From assembly GCA_020726505.1 (NCBI GenBank), contig JAHLEZ010000004.1:3100001-3164000 (forward strand): a stretch of DNA of 64,000 nt, given 5' to 3'. The notes below the pieces were generated by a model. It was not told the DNA's origin. It ran no database searches and saw only the letters and a program-made list of their open reading frames with translations. Positions 47,800-60,219 of this stretch are shown here, piece by piece (positions within the stretch are counted from its first letter, which is position 1; each line of letters begins with the position of its first letter). The stretch comes from Leptodontidium sp. MPI-SDFR-AT-0119 (taxonomy: Eukaryota; Ascomycota; Leotiomycetes; Helotiales; Leptodontidiaceae). The position numbers were made by a program, and so were the translations under genes.

Positions 47800-50700
47800 T
47801 CAAATGATCCTCTTCCACCAATACCGCTTCTTACGAATGCGAATCTTCTCTTCCCGCACCACTACCAACGTTGTGAACTGCTGAGGCGGTTCTCTCGCCT
47901 TAGCGATATCTCGAAGTACTTTTCCCGCTTCCACAGGATACGCTGGCCGAATATTCGTCTCCACGTACTCATCAAGCGTACACGCTGACGGAGCTGGTAG
48001 AACCGCATTGGGGTCAGCGCCATGCGCCAAGGCGATTCTCATGAACTTCGGCAAGGCCGGGTCAATATCTTTCAATCCACTTGAAATGTCAATTTGATCC
48101 GCGAGGATGTGTTCCCACATAGTCCTGCCACCGACATTGCTCAGCATATCATTTACGTCCGCGCCTTTCTCAACCAGAATTGTAGCCATCTCGAAACCAA
48201 AAGCTTGTACATCTTGGGTGTATAGCCAGTCGTCTGCCGAAGCATGCCGGCGAAGCATGAGCGTAGCTGCTAGCTTTGCTGCACTTGGATTCTGTGCGTG
48301 GAAAACTGATAATCTCGTCGCGACGTACTCTGAGAAGTTGAGTGCTAGTGCACACGAAAGGAGAGAGCTTTGCATGTTTAACGGCACTTGGGTATCGGGT
48401 GCTTCGGCGCACCAAGGGGAGAAATGGACTTGGTTCATGAGGTCGATGCGGTGTGTTGTCAGCAACCCCTCAGCATTTTCCAAAACCAACATCTTTTTCT
48501 CCAGAATCGCGTTATGGGGAGCTATCTTCATAGCCAGTGCCAGCATGACAATGAAATGGCACGGTGCATCGCGTTGTATCTCCATTCCGCTACGTTTTGT
48601 GAGAATCTGGTGGATCAAAATTTCTTTGCTTCCGAAAATAGACCAAAACGGATCGAAGTTGGTGTTTTTCGTCTGGGCAAGAACCGCTGCCCAGCGCGAG
48701 GGCTCTTCTAGGAAGTCCTTGGCTGTGCGATGGATATATTGCACTTTACCATCAGACATTCTCGGCGCTCTGGTAACTTCCAGGAGGCAGGCGCAGCGCG
48801 CGGTAATGTGATACTCTGTCTCACGACAGGCGGTGTCTAGCTCCGTCTGTGTCATTTGCTCAACCGCAGCACCCCGAAGCCTTTCATCCAGAGCAAGGTA
48901 CAACTCCGCAATAGTCAATACGTTATACGGAAGAGCTTTGAACGTGGTCGGAATAGCGATTTGGCGTGTAGCCCACAGAAGTTGGAAAGCCTTGGATGCC
49001 CAGATATCGTATACCGGCTCAATCTGATCTACCAATCGTTGGTACAGCGGCTCCAGCTCCGGAGGAAGAGCGTCAAGCCTGCGCCACAGATCGGATATCG
49101 TATCACGGTTCCGGATCCCCCGCAAGAGATCTTTGACGACGATGAATACCCAGAGAAAGACACCGCTTGCTTTCGAAACAACGGCTTGGATCAGCTCGGT
49201 GGTGGCTTCTGGCTCCCTTAGAGCCAGTTTCTGGAACGCACTGTTACCGTGAAATCTATCAGAGACGAAAAGAGTGATGTCTTCCATAGTGAGGTCTTGT
49301 ACTGCCAAAGTCGGACATCCCTCGAAGTTCTCGCGGAAGACGACGTATGGTCTACTCGAGACGCATACCTTGACGGAAGTCTTACCGTTCGGTACGGCTG
49401 TCTTCGTGATGTCGTTGAACAACTCGGCCAGGACCTCGTGATCACCATCAAACTCGTCAAGGCCGTCGATCAGAAAGAACAGCTTGCAAGAGACTTCCTT
49501 CTGGGTCATCAGACGTCTGAAAGCCGTCATCAGAACTCTCAGTGTCCAACCTTCAGACCAAACAGCGCGAGGTCCATCAGCCAGATACTTACGGTACTGC
49601 CTGAGCCACAATGACGGGAGAATGATAGGAAGAAGCTTGGGCTTCTGGTCAAGGACTTGGAATAACAGCGATCGAAGCATGCCGATCTGAGATCTCTGCT
49701 CCAGTGTCCCGCTATTCCAGAAGAAAAAGCTCGCAACTACCAATGGCGCGCTGGGCTCCTGGTGCGCCCATCTCTCAAGATAGATTTGTGTCCTCTCGTC
49801 ATCGAGAATATGTTTCATTAGCGTAGATTTTCCCGAGCCCGGCTTCCCGCTGATCCAATATAGGCCGTGCTCGCTCTTCAACCAGGTGGACAAATTAGTT
49901 TTGTTTAGACTACTGCTATCCGCATCTTGGAGTGCCCATTCAAAGGTCTTTGGATGCGCCTCCACAACAGACTCGTATCGTTTAGGCATCGCTGTATATA
50001 ACAGATGGTTGAGGATACTAGAGCTCACCAGCCGTCGAAGTTTATCTTCGTCCCACTGTGACAGGGTGAACACCTGCCACTCCAGCGTATTCACGTCCAG
50101 CGATAGTAAAGATGGATGATCGTAATTCTCTCGCATGATCATGTCTCGAGTGCGCCGTTCGTCCTCCAGGCTAAACATCTCCATCCGACTGGTGAGTAGC
50201 GCCACTGCTGCCACGATATCGCGTTTACTCGCTTGCGTGGACTCAAGCACCGCTTTCAGCAATAACTGGGCTTCGGCATCTGATTTCTGAACATAGCCCA
50301 GCATCTGCGCATTAAGCTCATTAGTGTTTTGCCTTGCCCAAACGTCAGTAAAGGAACATACGACCTCAAGATTCAAAGTGGAATAACTGACAAAATTGCA
50401 GCCAGCATCCCAGAGTTAATAGCATCTTTCAAGACTTTCAGTCTCTCAACAAGAGCTTCCACTTCACCCTGCGACCACATCTGACACCAAACACGCCTAA
50501 AAGTCTCGCGCTTCCGATTCCCACCCTCATCAATCTTCCTCTGCTCCAATTTCTCCAGAATACTCTCAGCGATCTTCACAGCCTCGCAGCAAATCTTCTC
50601 GAAATTCGAATCATGACCCAGCCCAGTGAGCACGGGTGCGTCTGAGGTACCCGAGCATCGCATTTTCCTGATCAGGACCTGCAGTTCGGATGTGATGAGC

Positions 50701-50834
50701 CTGATCTCGTCGTCGACGGCTAGGCGCCCGTCGGTGGACTTGTAGAGCTCGCAGCCTCGCGAGAAGAGTTTGCTGCTGAATTCTACGAATTGGATGATAT
50801 TGCCTGCGAGGGCTAGTGCTGCTAATGCCTCCAT
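47800..50834 (-). CDS. NACHT-domain STAND (NLR-like) protein
   Basis: Model: exon 1 50834-50388 and exon 2 50304-47800 (minus), about 983 aa. Exon 1 begins MEALAALALAGNIIQFVEF, the N-terminal helical domain common in fungal NACHT proteins, with YKSTDG and LEKLEQRK. Exon 2 has the Walker A loop WISGKPGSGKST (about residue 302), Walker B LFFLIDGLDEF (about 427), CVSSRP (sensor 1), GVFLWVF and VQYIHRTAKDFL, all in the canonical order. The C-terminus holds two degenerate ankyrin-like units (VEKGADVND, LAHGADPNAV). Such proteins are NTP-driven switches in fungal self/non-self recognition and possibly immunity. The 83-bp intron uses a weak donor (GTTATT), so the join is provisional. A hAT element lies 113 bp upstream of the ATG. 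Confidence 0.85.
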
Positions 50835-50946
50835 CGCTTTGAGGACGTGAGCTGGTGAGTTTGTGAGAAGATGCTGGGTGTGGTGAGGGTTGAGGGTGGG
50901 AGGAGATATCGAGACCAGACTTCGAGGTCGATGGCTCTGGCTTAGC

Positions 50947-53900
50947 CAGAGGGTCCAGTAAGCCAATCAGTCAGCTATCAGCTGACGAGATATCTGAACT
51001 GATTGACTTACATACAAATTAGGAGCTGACTGACTTAACTGACGAACTGATCAGCTGCTGATAAGCTGCAGGGGTCAAAATTGAAGCTGTAAATTGCTAG
51101 ATACTTAGCCAAACTACATTGTAGGCGCTTATGATATTAATTAGGCCTCTGTGCTCCCAGTTCTTTAGGCATTCCCTATGCCATAACATCTCCCCCGACA
51201 GTATAGAGGTCTCTGAAGTTGTCTGTTTTGAACAGGAGGAAAAGACTCGTTCGTACTCTGAACTTATAGTAGGGACAGCTAAGAAGTCGAAGGCCATCTT
51301 AGCTAACTGTGGCCACTAGTCCTACTTCAATTTCCAGTATTATAATAGCGGTAGATTCGTCGTAGGCTCTTTTAAGTACTATGCAAGTTGATCTTTCCGA
51401 CTCGATATACGTGTAGGGGCGTTTCTCCCTCCTAAAGGTACAAGGCTATTCAACACAGCCTCCAAGTAGTCGACCTGTTACTCTGGTTCGGGGGACAGAG
51501 TCTCTTACTTTATTACAGGCTCTAACTTGTATTCTCTCTCCTACAACTGCCTCACAGCTCTCTTACTATTGTCGACGAATCGTCGCTCGGTGCCTATCTA
51601 TTTCTCTTTAAAATATGCCCATTTCTAACGCGGGTAGAGTACTAGAGAGGCTTGTTAGGCCACAGAGAGATCGGTTTTGACGTAATACTCTTAAGCCTTA
51701 TTCTAAGCCAGAGTAATCGACTGTTATATACGCCCTTCGTTATTAAAGGCATCAAATTCGCCCGCAGCCGCGTCGGTTTGTAAAGCTTTAAAGTGTCGAA
51801 GGAGACTCTCAAACGTAAGTAAGATCTCTTATAAGGCGCCATGAGATAGCTTCCTAGCTCCCTCATTTAGCTTTATATTTCCTTTAAGAGACTTCGTAAG
51901 GCGAAATAGCGGCGTAAGGTACTTAGAGATGAGCTTTAAAGTAGACCACTCTTCGTCCGACAAGTAGTCTTTCTCAAACACCTCTAAGTCGTCGGCGTCT
52001 TTTGACACTTTTAGTTTGATAGCGTATCGATCGAGAGCTTCGCGGAGAAGAAGAGCACGCGTTATTATTATATAAGACACGTTCTAGCGTATGCCACTGT
52101 CCAAAACCAGCTTTAGACTTCAGTCCACAGCCTTGCCTTTATTCCAATCCTTTTATAAGTCCACGAATAGTTCAGTTCTCTTTTTAGAGGCTATTATATG
52201 TGCTACTAGGTTGTGAAGCTTCCTTAGCACTCCTCGCTCTCTCTAAAGTTGTCTCCTTACAGGTGCTCCAGCGGCCTTGTAATCTTTCTCAAAACTGGCG
52301 CTGTCTTGTCCGAATAAGTAGGCTTTAGCGATGAGGTTGAGGATGTGTCTGATATAGCGCAATCGTCTCTGTTTGGGGTCGAATTTGAGCTGTTTAGACA
52401 GCTCCACGAGTGTGGTATCGTTATTAGTTGCGTTGTTAAAGACAAACTAGCCGAGGTTCTGAGAGGTGATACTGAATCGACAAAGAAGAGGGAGGATTAC
52501 AGAACATTGCTCTATCTAAAGTCAGATTTGACGCGCGGGATAGAGAGTATATATACTAATACTTGTTTTTCTATGTCCTAGTAGCTCTAGTAAGCCTGCG
52601 AGTCGAGTGACTAGGTCTCCTTTGGCGTTAATGTAATAGAGGACGACAATAATAACACTGATCTTCTCTCTCTTGCTTCCTTAGCCGTCAAAAGTGATAG
52701 AGATCTTAGAGAGAGCTCCTGTAACCTCTTTAACTAGCTGTGGTTCAAAATGTGCGAACATTTAATTAATCTAAGTGGCCACAATTAAGGAGGAATTAAG
52801 TAAAGTACTAATATAGTCTACATTAGCTATCTAGAATAGTCTTTTAAGGTTTTTTGACGCGGCTTTTCGTGCTTTCACGTTATCTAAGATAACCTATTTC
52901 AAGAAGGCGTTCTTGAACTCCTTATACCGAAAGAGGATCTGTCGATGAAGATTATTATTTACAAACCCTGAAGGTTATATAAGCTAAATTGTCGCTAGTT
53001 TTCTCTATATATCTCCCCCCTTATTCAAGAAGTATATATATAGCAAATACTCCTCCGCGTTCTTAAGGCTATTCGAGTTGAAGGTATGTTACTTGTGCTT
53101 AGAGAACCTAGTGTTATAATAGCCTAGGGTCACTAGTTAAGACTAGGCAATATTAAACAAGAAATCATTAACTTATAGAGCTTATAGGCCTAATATTAGT
53201 GTTTCTTAGTACTTGCTAGTTTAATGAAACAATATCTAAGTGGCTAAACCCAAGAAATCCGAGCTCTTTTTAGTGCCGGAGCTAGAGTCTTTCCGCGAGG
53301 AAGCTTTCTAATATCTACCTCCTTATTATTAAAGAGAGGCTAACTATTGACGTAAGGAGAGTATTCAGTAAGTAAATCAGCTCGTTCAGGCTCAAAAGGG
53401 TCGTAGAATTCGTTATATATTAGCGTGAGGCGTTAATAAGTGTTACGAAGGTTTAATAGAGCTACTAGTGCCGAAGGTGCTAGAGCATTAGAAATGGACA
53501 TTATACGGTTGAAAACACTAGGTGTAGAGTCCGCAGATAGTGCTAGGGATACTCTAGAGCCAGTATTATTAATAATAATAGGTGAGGTAAGTGTAGACAT
53601 AATTTGATGGCGATATACGCAAAATTGACGACTTAGTGTGAGTCGTTAATGCGGCTAAAGGCATTTCTATTATCTTGCCGCGTTTCACCGCCTAATTTTG
53701 GCCTATTAGAGTGGGTTTTTACGCTCCGGGATCGTCAAATCGCAAGCGAAGGCATCAAAATATCATTAAAAGTATTAAATATTACCCCTATAACATGAGA
53801 CTAATATCACTTAAAATTACAGACTCAGCTAATTTGAACTGATCAGCTGAGCCAATCACAGCTGACGGGCTTACAAATAAATCACAGCTGATTGGCTGAC

Positions 53901-53956
53901 GAGAATCTCCCAGCTGGCTTATTGGCTTAGCAATCGCCGGCTTATTGGGCCCTCTG
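50947..53956 (-). mobile_element. hAT DNA transposon, degraded
   Basis: Terminal inverted repeats CAGAGGGTCCAGTAAGCC (50947-50964) and its complement at 53939-53956 match at 16 of 18 positions. The 8-bp target duplication GGCTTAGC stands at 50939-50946 and 53957-53964. Many CAGCTG/AGCTGA words fill the subterminal regions. The minus strand carries transposase pieces: DPKQRRLRYIRHILNLIAKA near 52320-52380, ALLLREALDRY and LISKYLTPLFRLTKSLKG near 51870-52060, and the dimerisation domain MAFDFLAVPTISSEYERVFSS near 51250-51297 with LSGEMLWHRECLKNW. Stops and frame changes separate them, so it is not autonomous. Length is 3010 bp. Confidence 0.9.
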
Positions 53957-53964
53957 GGCTTAGC

Positions 53965-54619
53965 CCGAATGGGTGTCTCAGCCTGTGGCGTGGAAGTGTC
54001 CAATGAACTGGCTTGACGAGAGACAAGCCCCGCGAATTGCACGTTTTGTGAAGTCCTGGATCTTCACTTTGCTTTTTGGTCTTCGTTCTTCTGATAGAAC
54101 TAGAGAAAAGCCTTAGAACAGTCGCATGCACGTGGAACGAGACTGTGGATAAGTGTGGATAAGATCGGTAGGAAAATAGCAATCGCGCTTAACAATGCTA
54201 CAAATCCATTTCAATTGATTTATTCTATTATTCCACAACATTGAGAAGACTGAGGATCTTAAAGTTCTTTTGTCTTGAAGAAGCTGATACTAATGAAATA
54301 AATGTGAGCGCAAAATGTTGAAAAGTGTTTGGATGGTCGTGGCCTGGCCAAGTGACACCCCCAGCAAGGTCGCTTATTTGAGACGATATACAGTTTGCTT
54401 GAAACTAAAAAAGAATGCGAGAAAAAATTATTTGAAGTAAGATATGCCAGCTTAAAGGCTTCAATCAACCTTTCTTTAATTTTGCTCTTTAATGTGAGAT
54501 ATAGTTAAGAATCATTCGATGAATCGAACTGTTTAATAAAGTCGACTGTTCCCCGATCAAATCCTTGTCATCGGCTCAGTATCATAAGTGTGGCACAACC
54601 TTGCCAGAAGTACTTTAAA
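53965..54619. other. Intergenic; no gene recognised
   Basis: Ordinary composition, short overlapping open frames only. Confidence 0.5.
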
Positions 54620-56530
54620 ACGACTACTACTATCTATTATAATAACGCATTTTATTTAAACATAAAACATTTTAAAACTTTATAGAAAATATTTACTAAA
54701 CTCTTAGTTTTTAAAATATAGCTTAGTATTACATCATCGTTAATTAAGTCTTAATTAAATAAACAGTTTTAATTAATTTATAAACGTTTTATTAACAACT
54801 TATTAAAGATATTTTGAAGTAATTATAATTAATTATTCCTTACGAGCCTCTTTTTATAAAATTCAAATAACTTAATTACTGCTTTAAGAGTACTTACTTT
54901 ATACTTCACTTTTGTATATATAAAATTATAAGAAAACTTAAAGATCCCTTTATTACAAAAGGTTATCTTTTATTTTAATAACATTAATATTAAATTACTT
55001 TTAAAAGAACGGAAATTTTATTTTAAAACTAATTATATTAACATTTACCACTTTTATATATAAGATAATAAAATTAAAAGTTAAAAATTAATACTAACAA
55101 CATAATAAACGTTTTTATTAAAGCTTTATTATTAAAGGCTTTTAAATAATATAAGAAATCACAAGATTAAGGCTAAATTATAAGATAAAACAAACTAAAA
55201 TGTTATAAAGTTAATTAAGACTTAAAGGATATAATTTATAAGGATAATAAATTATAAAAGAGTCTTTTATAATACCCTTATATTATAACGTATGCTTAAA
55301 TATTATAAAATAGTTAAACTCTTATTATAAAGAGAAAATGTAAACATTATAACCGTTATATATATTATAAGATTTAGTAGGACTGTGAGATTAGTTAGTA
55401 AAAATTTAGCGCTAGTCGCCTTTATTAAGATGTTAAAGAATATTAATTTGTATTTATAAAGATTCGGAAAAGTGTGTATATTAAAATAAAAGGGTTATTA
55501 AGCTTTTATATAACGTGCGCCGTATCACGTTTATGTTTGTAGCTTAACCCACTACTTATATATAAGGGGTTTCTTCTCTTTATATATTAGAATCATTATT
55601 CACAATTTATTATAAGGGGTTGTACTTTTCGCCGCATGAACATAGTACGCAGAAGATTCTCCAGCTGTTGGAAATCATGTGATCCAAGAATCACGTGGAT
55701 GCCGAAGGCTCTAGAAGCCTTGATTTGTCAACACATGGAAAGCTCTCGAAGCTTTACCTCATGTATATAAACCTACTCTCACTCTGCCTTTAGAAGAGTG
55801 AGGCATGCAAATAGTCAAAATGTGACACCAGCCAACACTATCGTTTCTATGAGCCCCAGCCTAGCACACTTCAAAGCTTCTCTTACACTTTATACACTTT
55901 GTAAATTTGAGTCTTTGATACTACTCCATCGAATGTCCACACCGTGAGTAACCCAATGAAGTCGATAGTTTACGGCCCTTTAAACGACGTCGTTTTAAGG
56001 CTTTTGAACTAATTCTTGTTTTATTACTTAATAACTAATTATAGTTAGTTTTCGTAAAACTAAAAGGAACGCAACGAGATAATTCTTAAGAATTAATAAA
56101 TAAACTTACTTATAAATTTGCTTTAATAACATTTTCAATTACTTCTTTTATATTAGCCCTATTAAAATAGCATTGTTTTTAACCTTTAAATCTTTTAATT
56201 TTTTAAGCTTTTATTTTAATAAACTAGTTTATGATTTTAAGTATTTTAAATATTTAAACACCCGTATACTTATCTTATTTTAATAATTTAAAAAATTTAT
56301 TTTTATTATAAAAAACGCGTGTTTTAAATTACTAGATATAATTGGAAGAGTGTTATACAAGCACTGGCCTCAACTCTATAGCTCCCTAACTTAGTAACCC
56401 CTTTATTTATATATACTTAGTTATTCCTTATAAGACTTAAAAATTAAACAACTTAATTACTACTTTAAGAGCATTTACTTCACTTTTATATAATAATTAT
56501 AAGCCTTAGCGCGCTTTACGTAAGCTATTA
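54620..56530. other. AT-rich RIP-degraded repeat relic
   Basis: Two very AT-rich blocks (54620-55560, 55980-56500) surround a normal-composition stretch at about 55610-55970. A similar sequence with the core AACTTAATTACT followed by TTTAAGAG appears near 54868 and again near 56448 in the same orientation, possibly remains of terminal repeats. The central stretch starts TGTTGGAAATCATGTGATCC (about 55668) and includes a TATATAAA box, like a Copia-type LTR, but no matching partner or target duplication was found. Confidence 0.4.
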
Positions 56531-57808
56531 ATCCCACCACCACGACTATAACACCTTTCAAGGATGTGGCGGGATGAGATAAGAATCTTGCGTCTGTGTT
56601 TGCGTACCATGTTTGAAAGACCAATACGGCCAGTCATTCAATTGAGTGACTCAAGTTTACTTAAAAGCCGAATCAGGAATCCTGATTCGGGAGCGTCAGC
56701 CTCGTCTGTTTGTATGTCGGTGACCGACAGACCGAATCGGCGCCCGTTATGATTCCATTCAAGCCTTTCATTTGCTCTCGAATTCAAAGTCACGATCCGA
56801 GGGATTCAGGGGGAGCGGGCGATCTGGGCGCAAGGGGTGCGTAAAACTGACTCCCAGCGGTTGAGTTTGAGTCACGCCCGACGAGTTGGAACGTTCAGCT
56901 TGGCTTGCTCGAGCTGAAAGTCTAGACTTTGCCGTTGAAGATTCGGGAGGAATGTGGGATTTACGGTAGCCCTGGATTTTGGGGTCGGTTGTTGTGGTGT
57001 TGGGAGGTTGTTGGGATTTTGGGGTTTGAAGGGGCAAGATCAAGCAGCGGTGTGGAGGGCAGGAGGCGGCGGATCCGTGCGGATGGATCGGGATAGGATT
57101 GGACGAGGAGATGTGACTGGTGGGCGATGCAAGGTACGTGTTTTGACGGCAAGTCTAACGTGTGATTTGTTGACTTTGTTCGCATCAGATAGTAGGTATA
57201 TGAATTGAACTGAGGAGTGAAGCCATTATGAAGCTTCATAGATAACGAACGCGAGCAAGACTAACGGCCTTAAAAGTGAATACAAAAGTCCACCCTGGCT
57301 GAAGGAAAAGACTGTGAGTATTCGTAAATACAAAAGTCCTCCCATTGATAAGACATTTATACCATCAACTCGTAATACACAGAAACCAAACCAAAGAAAG
57401 AGACTGGTGTTTAGTGGCATAGCCGAAGCCATACCCTGTCGATATTGTACGTGTGGCATAATGATAGCAAGCCCAAAAAAAAAAAAAAAATTTACGCGAT
57501 GCATATCTCATGAGAGAGTCCTTGTAGACTCTTGAAGCCTCATCCAACTTTATCGTACTAAAGAAAGTAAGGAGACCGTCGAATACTGGAAGCCTTACGA
57601 GGCGACCAACGACTATCACACCAATGACAATAGTGTCAACGTATTTTGGCTTTGAAAAGTCGACAGCAGGAGCAAAACCAAAGCAGGATATATTCTTCAG
57701 CGTCGCATGCATGTTCTACACTGGACTTCCAGGTGAGTAATAATGCAAAATAAACCTACTCAATACAGTAAGTACGTATTCTATGAACAGGGTCTAGGCG
57801 GAGCATAC
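56531..57808. other. Intergenic; only doubtful small frames
   Basis: A 91-codon hydrophilic minus-strand frame at 56768-57043 (rich in Ser, Pro, Thr) has no recognised relatives and no supported start. An A-run lies near 57475-57490. Nothing else is assigned. Confidence 0.4.
56668..56690. repeat. 23-nt palindrome
   Basis: CCGAATCAGGA and TCCTGATTCGG form perfect 11-bp arms around a single A. A related CCGAATCGG occurs again near 56741. Confidence 0.8.
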
Positions 57809-59387
57809 TCAATCTGCAGAATAGAGATCATCTGTGTCTTCCGGGTCGTCAGGAATCGTAGCGTCATTAGCGGCATCGTATTGATCATTTGTATCATATG
57901 TCGAACCTCGAGCGGGTTCAGGTACACCATGTCCCACAGTTGACGTTGTCGTGTCTTCGTATCCTCTGTAATTTGAGGGACCACCACGGTTGTCGTACAA
58001 TCCTGAACCGTGAGTATTACTTCCGAAGCCACGTCCACTGGTCGTAGACCGACTGCTACCAGGGCGTCTGTTATCCCATCCTGTCCCTTGTGCGGAATTT
58101 TCGGGACTCATGCTTGGAGCTTGCGATGTCTGACTTAAATGGTATGTCGCCTGTTGCGATGACTGGTTGATGGTGGATGAAGATTCTCCACCTTGAGCGT
58201 AACTGAATGTATCTTCCGCAAGAGGACTTGCCTCCCGAGGCTGCAGTAGAGGGTGGGCCTTGTTGTAATCGGCTATGAGTTGATTCTGCGATTTCGGATC
58301 AACCTGGCCAATGAACCAGACCTTTACATTGTACTCAACAGTGTACTGCTTGGTATAGTTCATTCGTGAGGCGCGGTCCAATTTATGTCGTTGCCCGCAC
58401 TTGATCTTGATGGGTGCTTTGACCATTCCCTTCTTTTTCTCTCCTGAAAAAGCAACGGGTTTGTCTTCGCTGTAGACAATTGTGTGATGTTTTGCGTGAA
58501 CTCCCTTTTTCATCGTTCCCTGCCCGTTATATGTGTTTATGGGCCTTTAATCCATAAGTACAAGGACCACGACGAAGACGAGTACTTACAAGCAGATGCA
58601 GTGCCCTTCCATAGGATTTACGATGACGAACCTACGAACTTTTTGGAATTGTTGTTTTCCGTCCGCACCCCGATTCTCTTCAGTGGTTCCCAAGCTACCC
58701 TCTTTCCTCTTGCTGTTATCTCCCCGAGGCTCCGTCCAGACTACCTTAAACACCTGCAGTTGATTAAAATGTCATTCTCCGACCAGGAGCGTAGAACATA
58801 CTCTTCCCCATCTGAACTCACGAGAGTGATGCACCTGGTAGTCTGATCCATCTCAGTGATCTTTCAGTTAGTAATGCTTAGAAAAAGCACTCACGGGGGT
58901 CAAATCCTTCTTCCCGAGTCTCGGGAGATACGATATGGGTTGGCCCAGAACTCTTCTGCACTCCACGCTGAATTGGAAACACATTTGTTCCTGGAAGAAC
59001 AGAAGCTTCTTGTTCAATGCCCTGGCCCTGGGAAACACCTTGTTGCAGATATGAATGCGGGGCTTGAGTGACGGAAATTTGGGAGAAGTTTTGCGTTAGG
59101 GCTGGAACGTCGGTCGTGTAATTGGACTGCGATGAGTACTGCACCGAAGGCGTCTGGCCGGGCATAGAGTTAAAGGGGGCGAGGCTGCGTGGCTGCTGTG
59201 GGGACTGGGCATTACCGTACTGGAATTCATAATTGCCTGCGCCCGATGAGTATCAAGGGGTTCACCCAAATCTGGAATTGTGGCTGTGCTTACCATTCGC
59301 ATCCAAACGATAGCGTTTCCAGCGGTTGTGTTTTGGATCTAGCTCCCATTCGCTCCAAACGGTGGGTAGATTGCCTGTGTGCGACAT
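57809..59387 (-). CDS. DUF6590-domain protein
   Basis: Five exons on the minus strand: 59387-59294, 59236-58895, 58851-58802, 58753-58590 and 58544-57809, giving 461 aa; introns are 43-57 bp and all keep frame. The N-terminus reads TVWSEWELDPKHNRWKRYRLDANG, the Trp-rich start common in this family. A Gln/Ser-rich disordered linker follows, then the domain: DYQVHHSREFRWGRVFKVVWTEP, RRFVIVNPMEGHCICLPINTY, KGVHAKHHTIVYSE and YTVEYNVKVWFIGQV. The C-terminal 150 residues are Gly/Ser/Asp-rich and disordered. The domain is common in fungi and has no known activity. It is divergent from the coiled-coil gene at 60220, with an 830-bp shared upstream region. Confidence 0.87.
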
Positions 59388-60219
59388 CGTGGCATCGTCT
59401 GGACTGCTCTGAACTGTGCGGAGGGCCAAAGTTGATGTGGAATCAGGAGGCCAACTCAGAAGCAGCATCAGGGGAGTGCCTGTCAGCTGCCTTTAACTGC
59501 GAGAATGGGAGACTGGGGACATGAGCCTCATCTTGAACGCTCCAAGCTGCATCCTTTCGACAGCTGGCACTGCTCTGCTCGATTCTGTGCGCTGCATCGC
59601 ATGATTCTCGCTGACTGGCTGGACGGTGGAGGACTTTCCACGATTAACGCCACTGGCAAGGCTGATGGATGCCATTCGCTTGAACCAACAAGGGGGCCAT
59701 GGCAGTCTGGACGAGTGCTGCTATAACATCCAGGGGGGTGTGCCTGCCAGGGCCAATCCAACTCACCCTCGGCCCAAAACACGGCATTTCGCAGTATTTG
59801 TATTTGTCCTGGACCAAACATTCCGTAGTGCATCTATCTGCATCTGCATCTGCATCTGCACTTCTGCGTCGTAAACCCACACATCGCTCTCCCAAATTCG
59901 CCGGAAATCAGGATTGTGACTCTCTCTGCGGCTCTGCGTCTCTACACCGGTCGCCTTGCGCCTGTAGGTGTGTTGTGCGCGCAACTATCTCAAGCATCGT
60001 CAGCCCTGGCGGGTGCGTGTGCGTGTGCGTTTCGGCCTTCGGAACAACGACAACATCGAATGCCATGAGACAGTCTTGCTCCCATCGCAGCTGGGTACGA
60101 GACAACTCGGGCTCTGATACATGTCTTGCCACCATCCGCCAAACAGTGTGGCCGTAAGGAGCTGCCACAGATGGCCTCACGAAACATGCTGCACTGCAGA
60201 CGCCAGAAGGCTAACAAAC
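59388..60219. promoter_or_regulatory. Shared upstream region of a divergent gene pair
   Basis: 832 bp between two opposite start codons. It contains a CTGCAT hexamer run near 59830-59860 and a GCGTGT run near 60015. No specific factor site is claimed; overlapping open frames here lack family resemblance. Confidence 0.4.

Noticed and set aside
48107..49690. Long plus-strand open frames (up to 234 codons)
   Set aside because: Fully antisense to the NACHT gene, whose domain order is unmistakable.
57365..57712. 115-codon minus-strand frame with a Phe run
   Set aside because: The Phe run comes from a poly-A tract; no domain or splice support.
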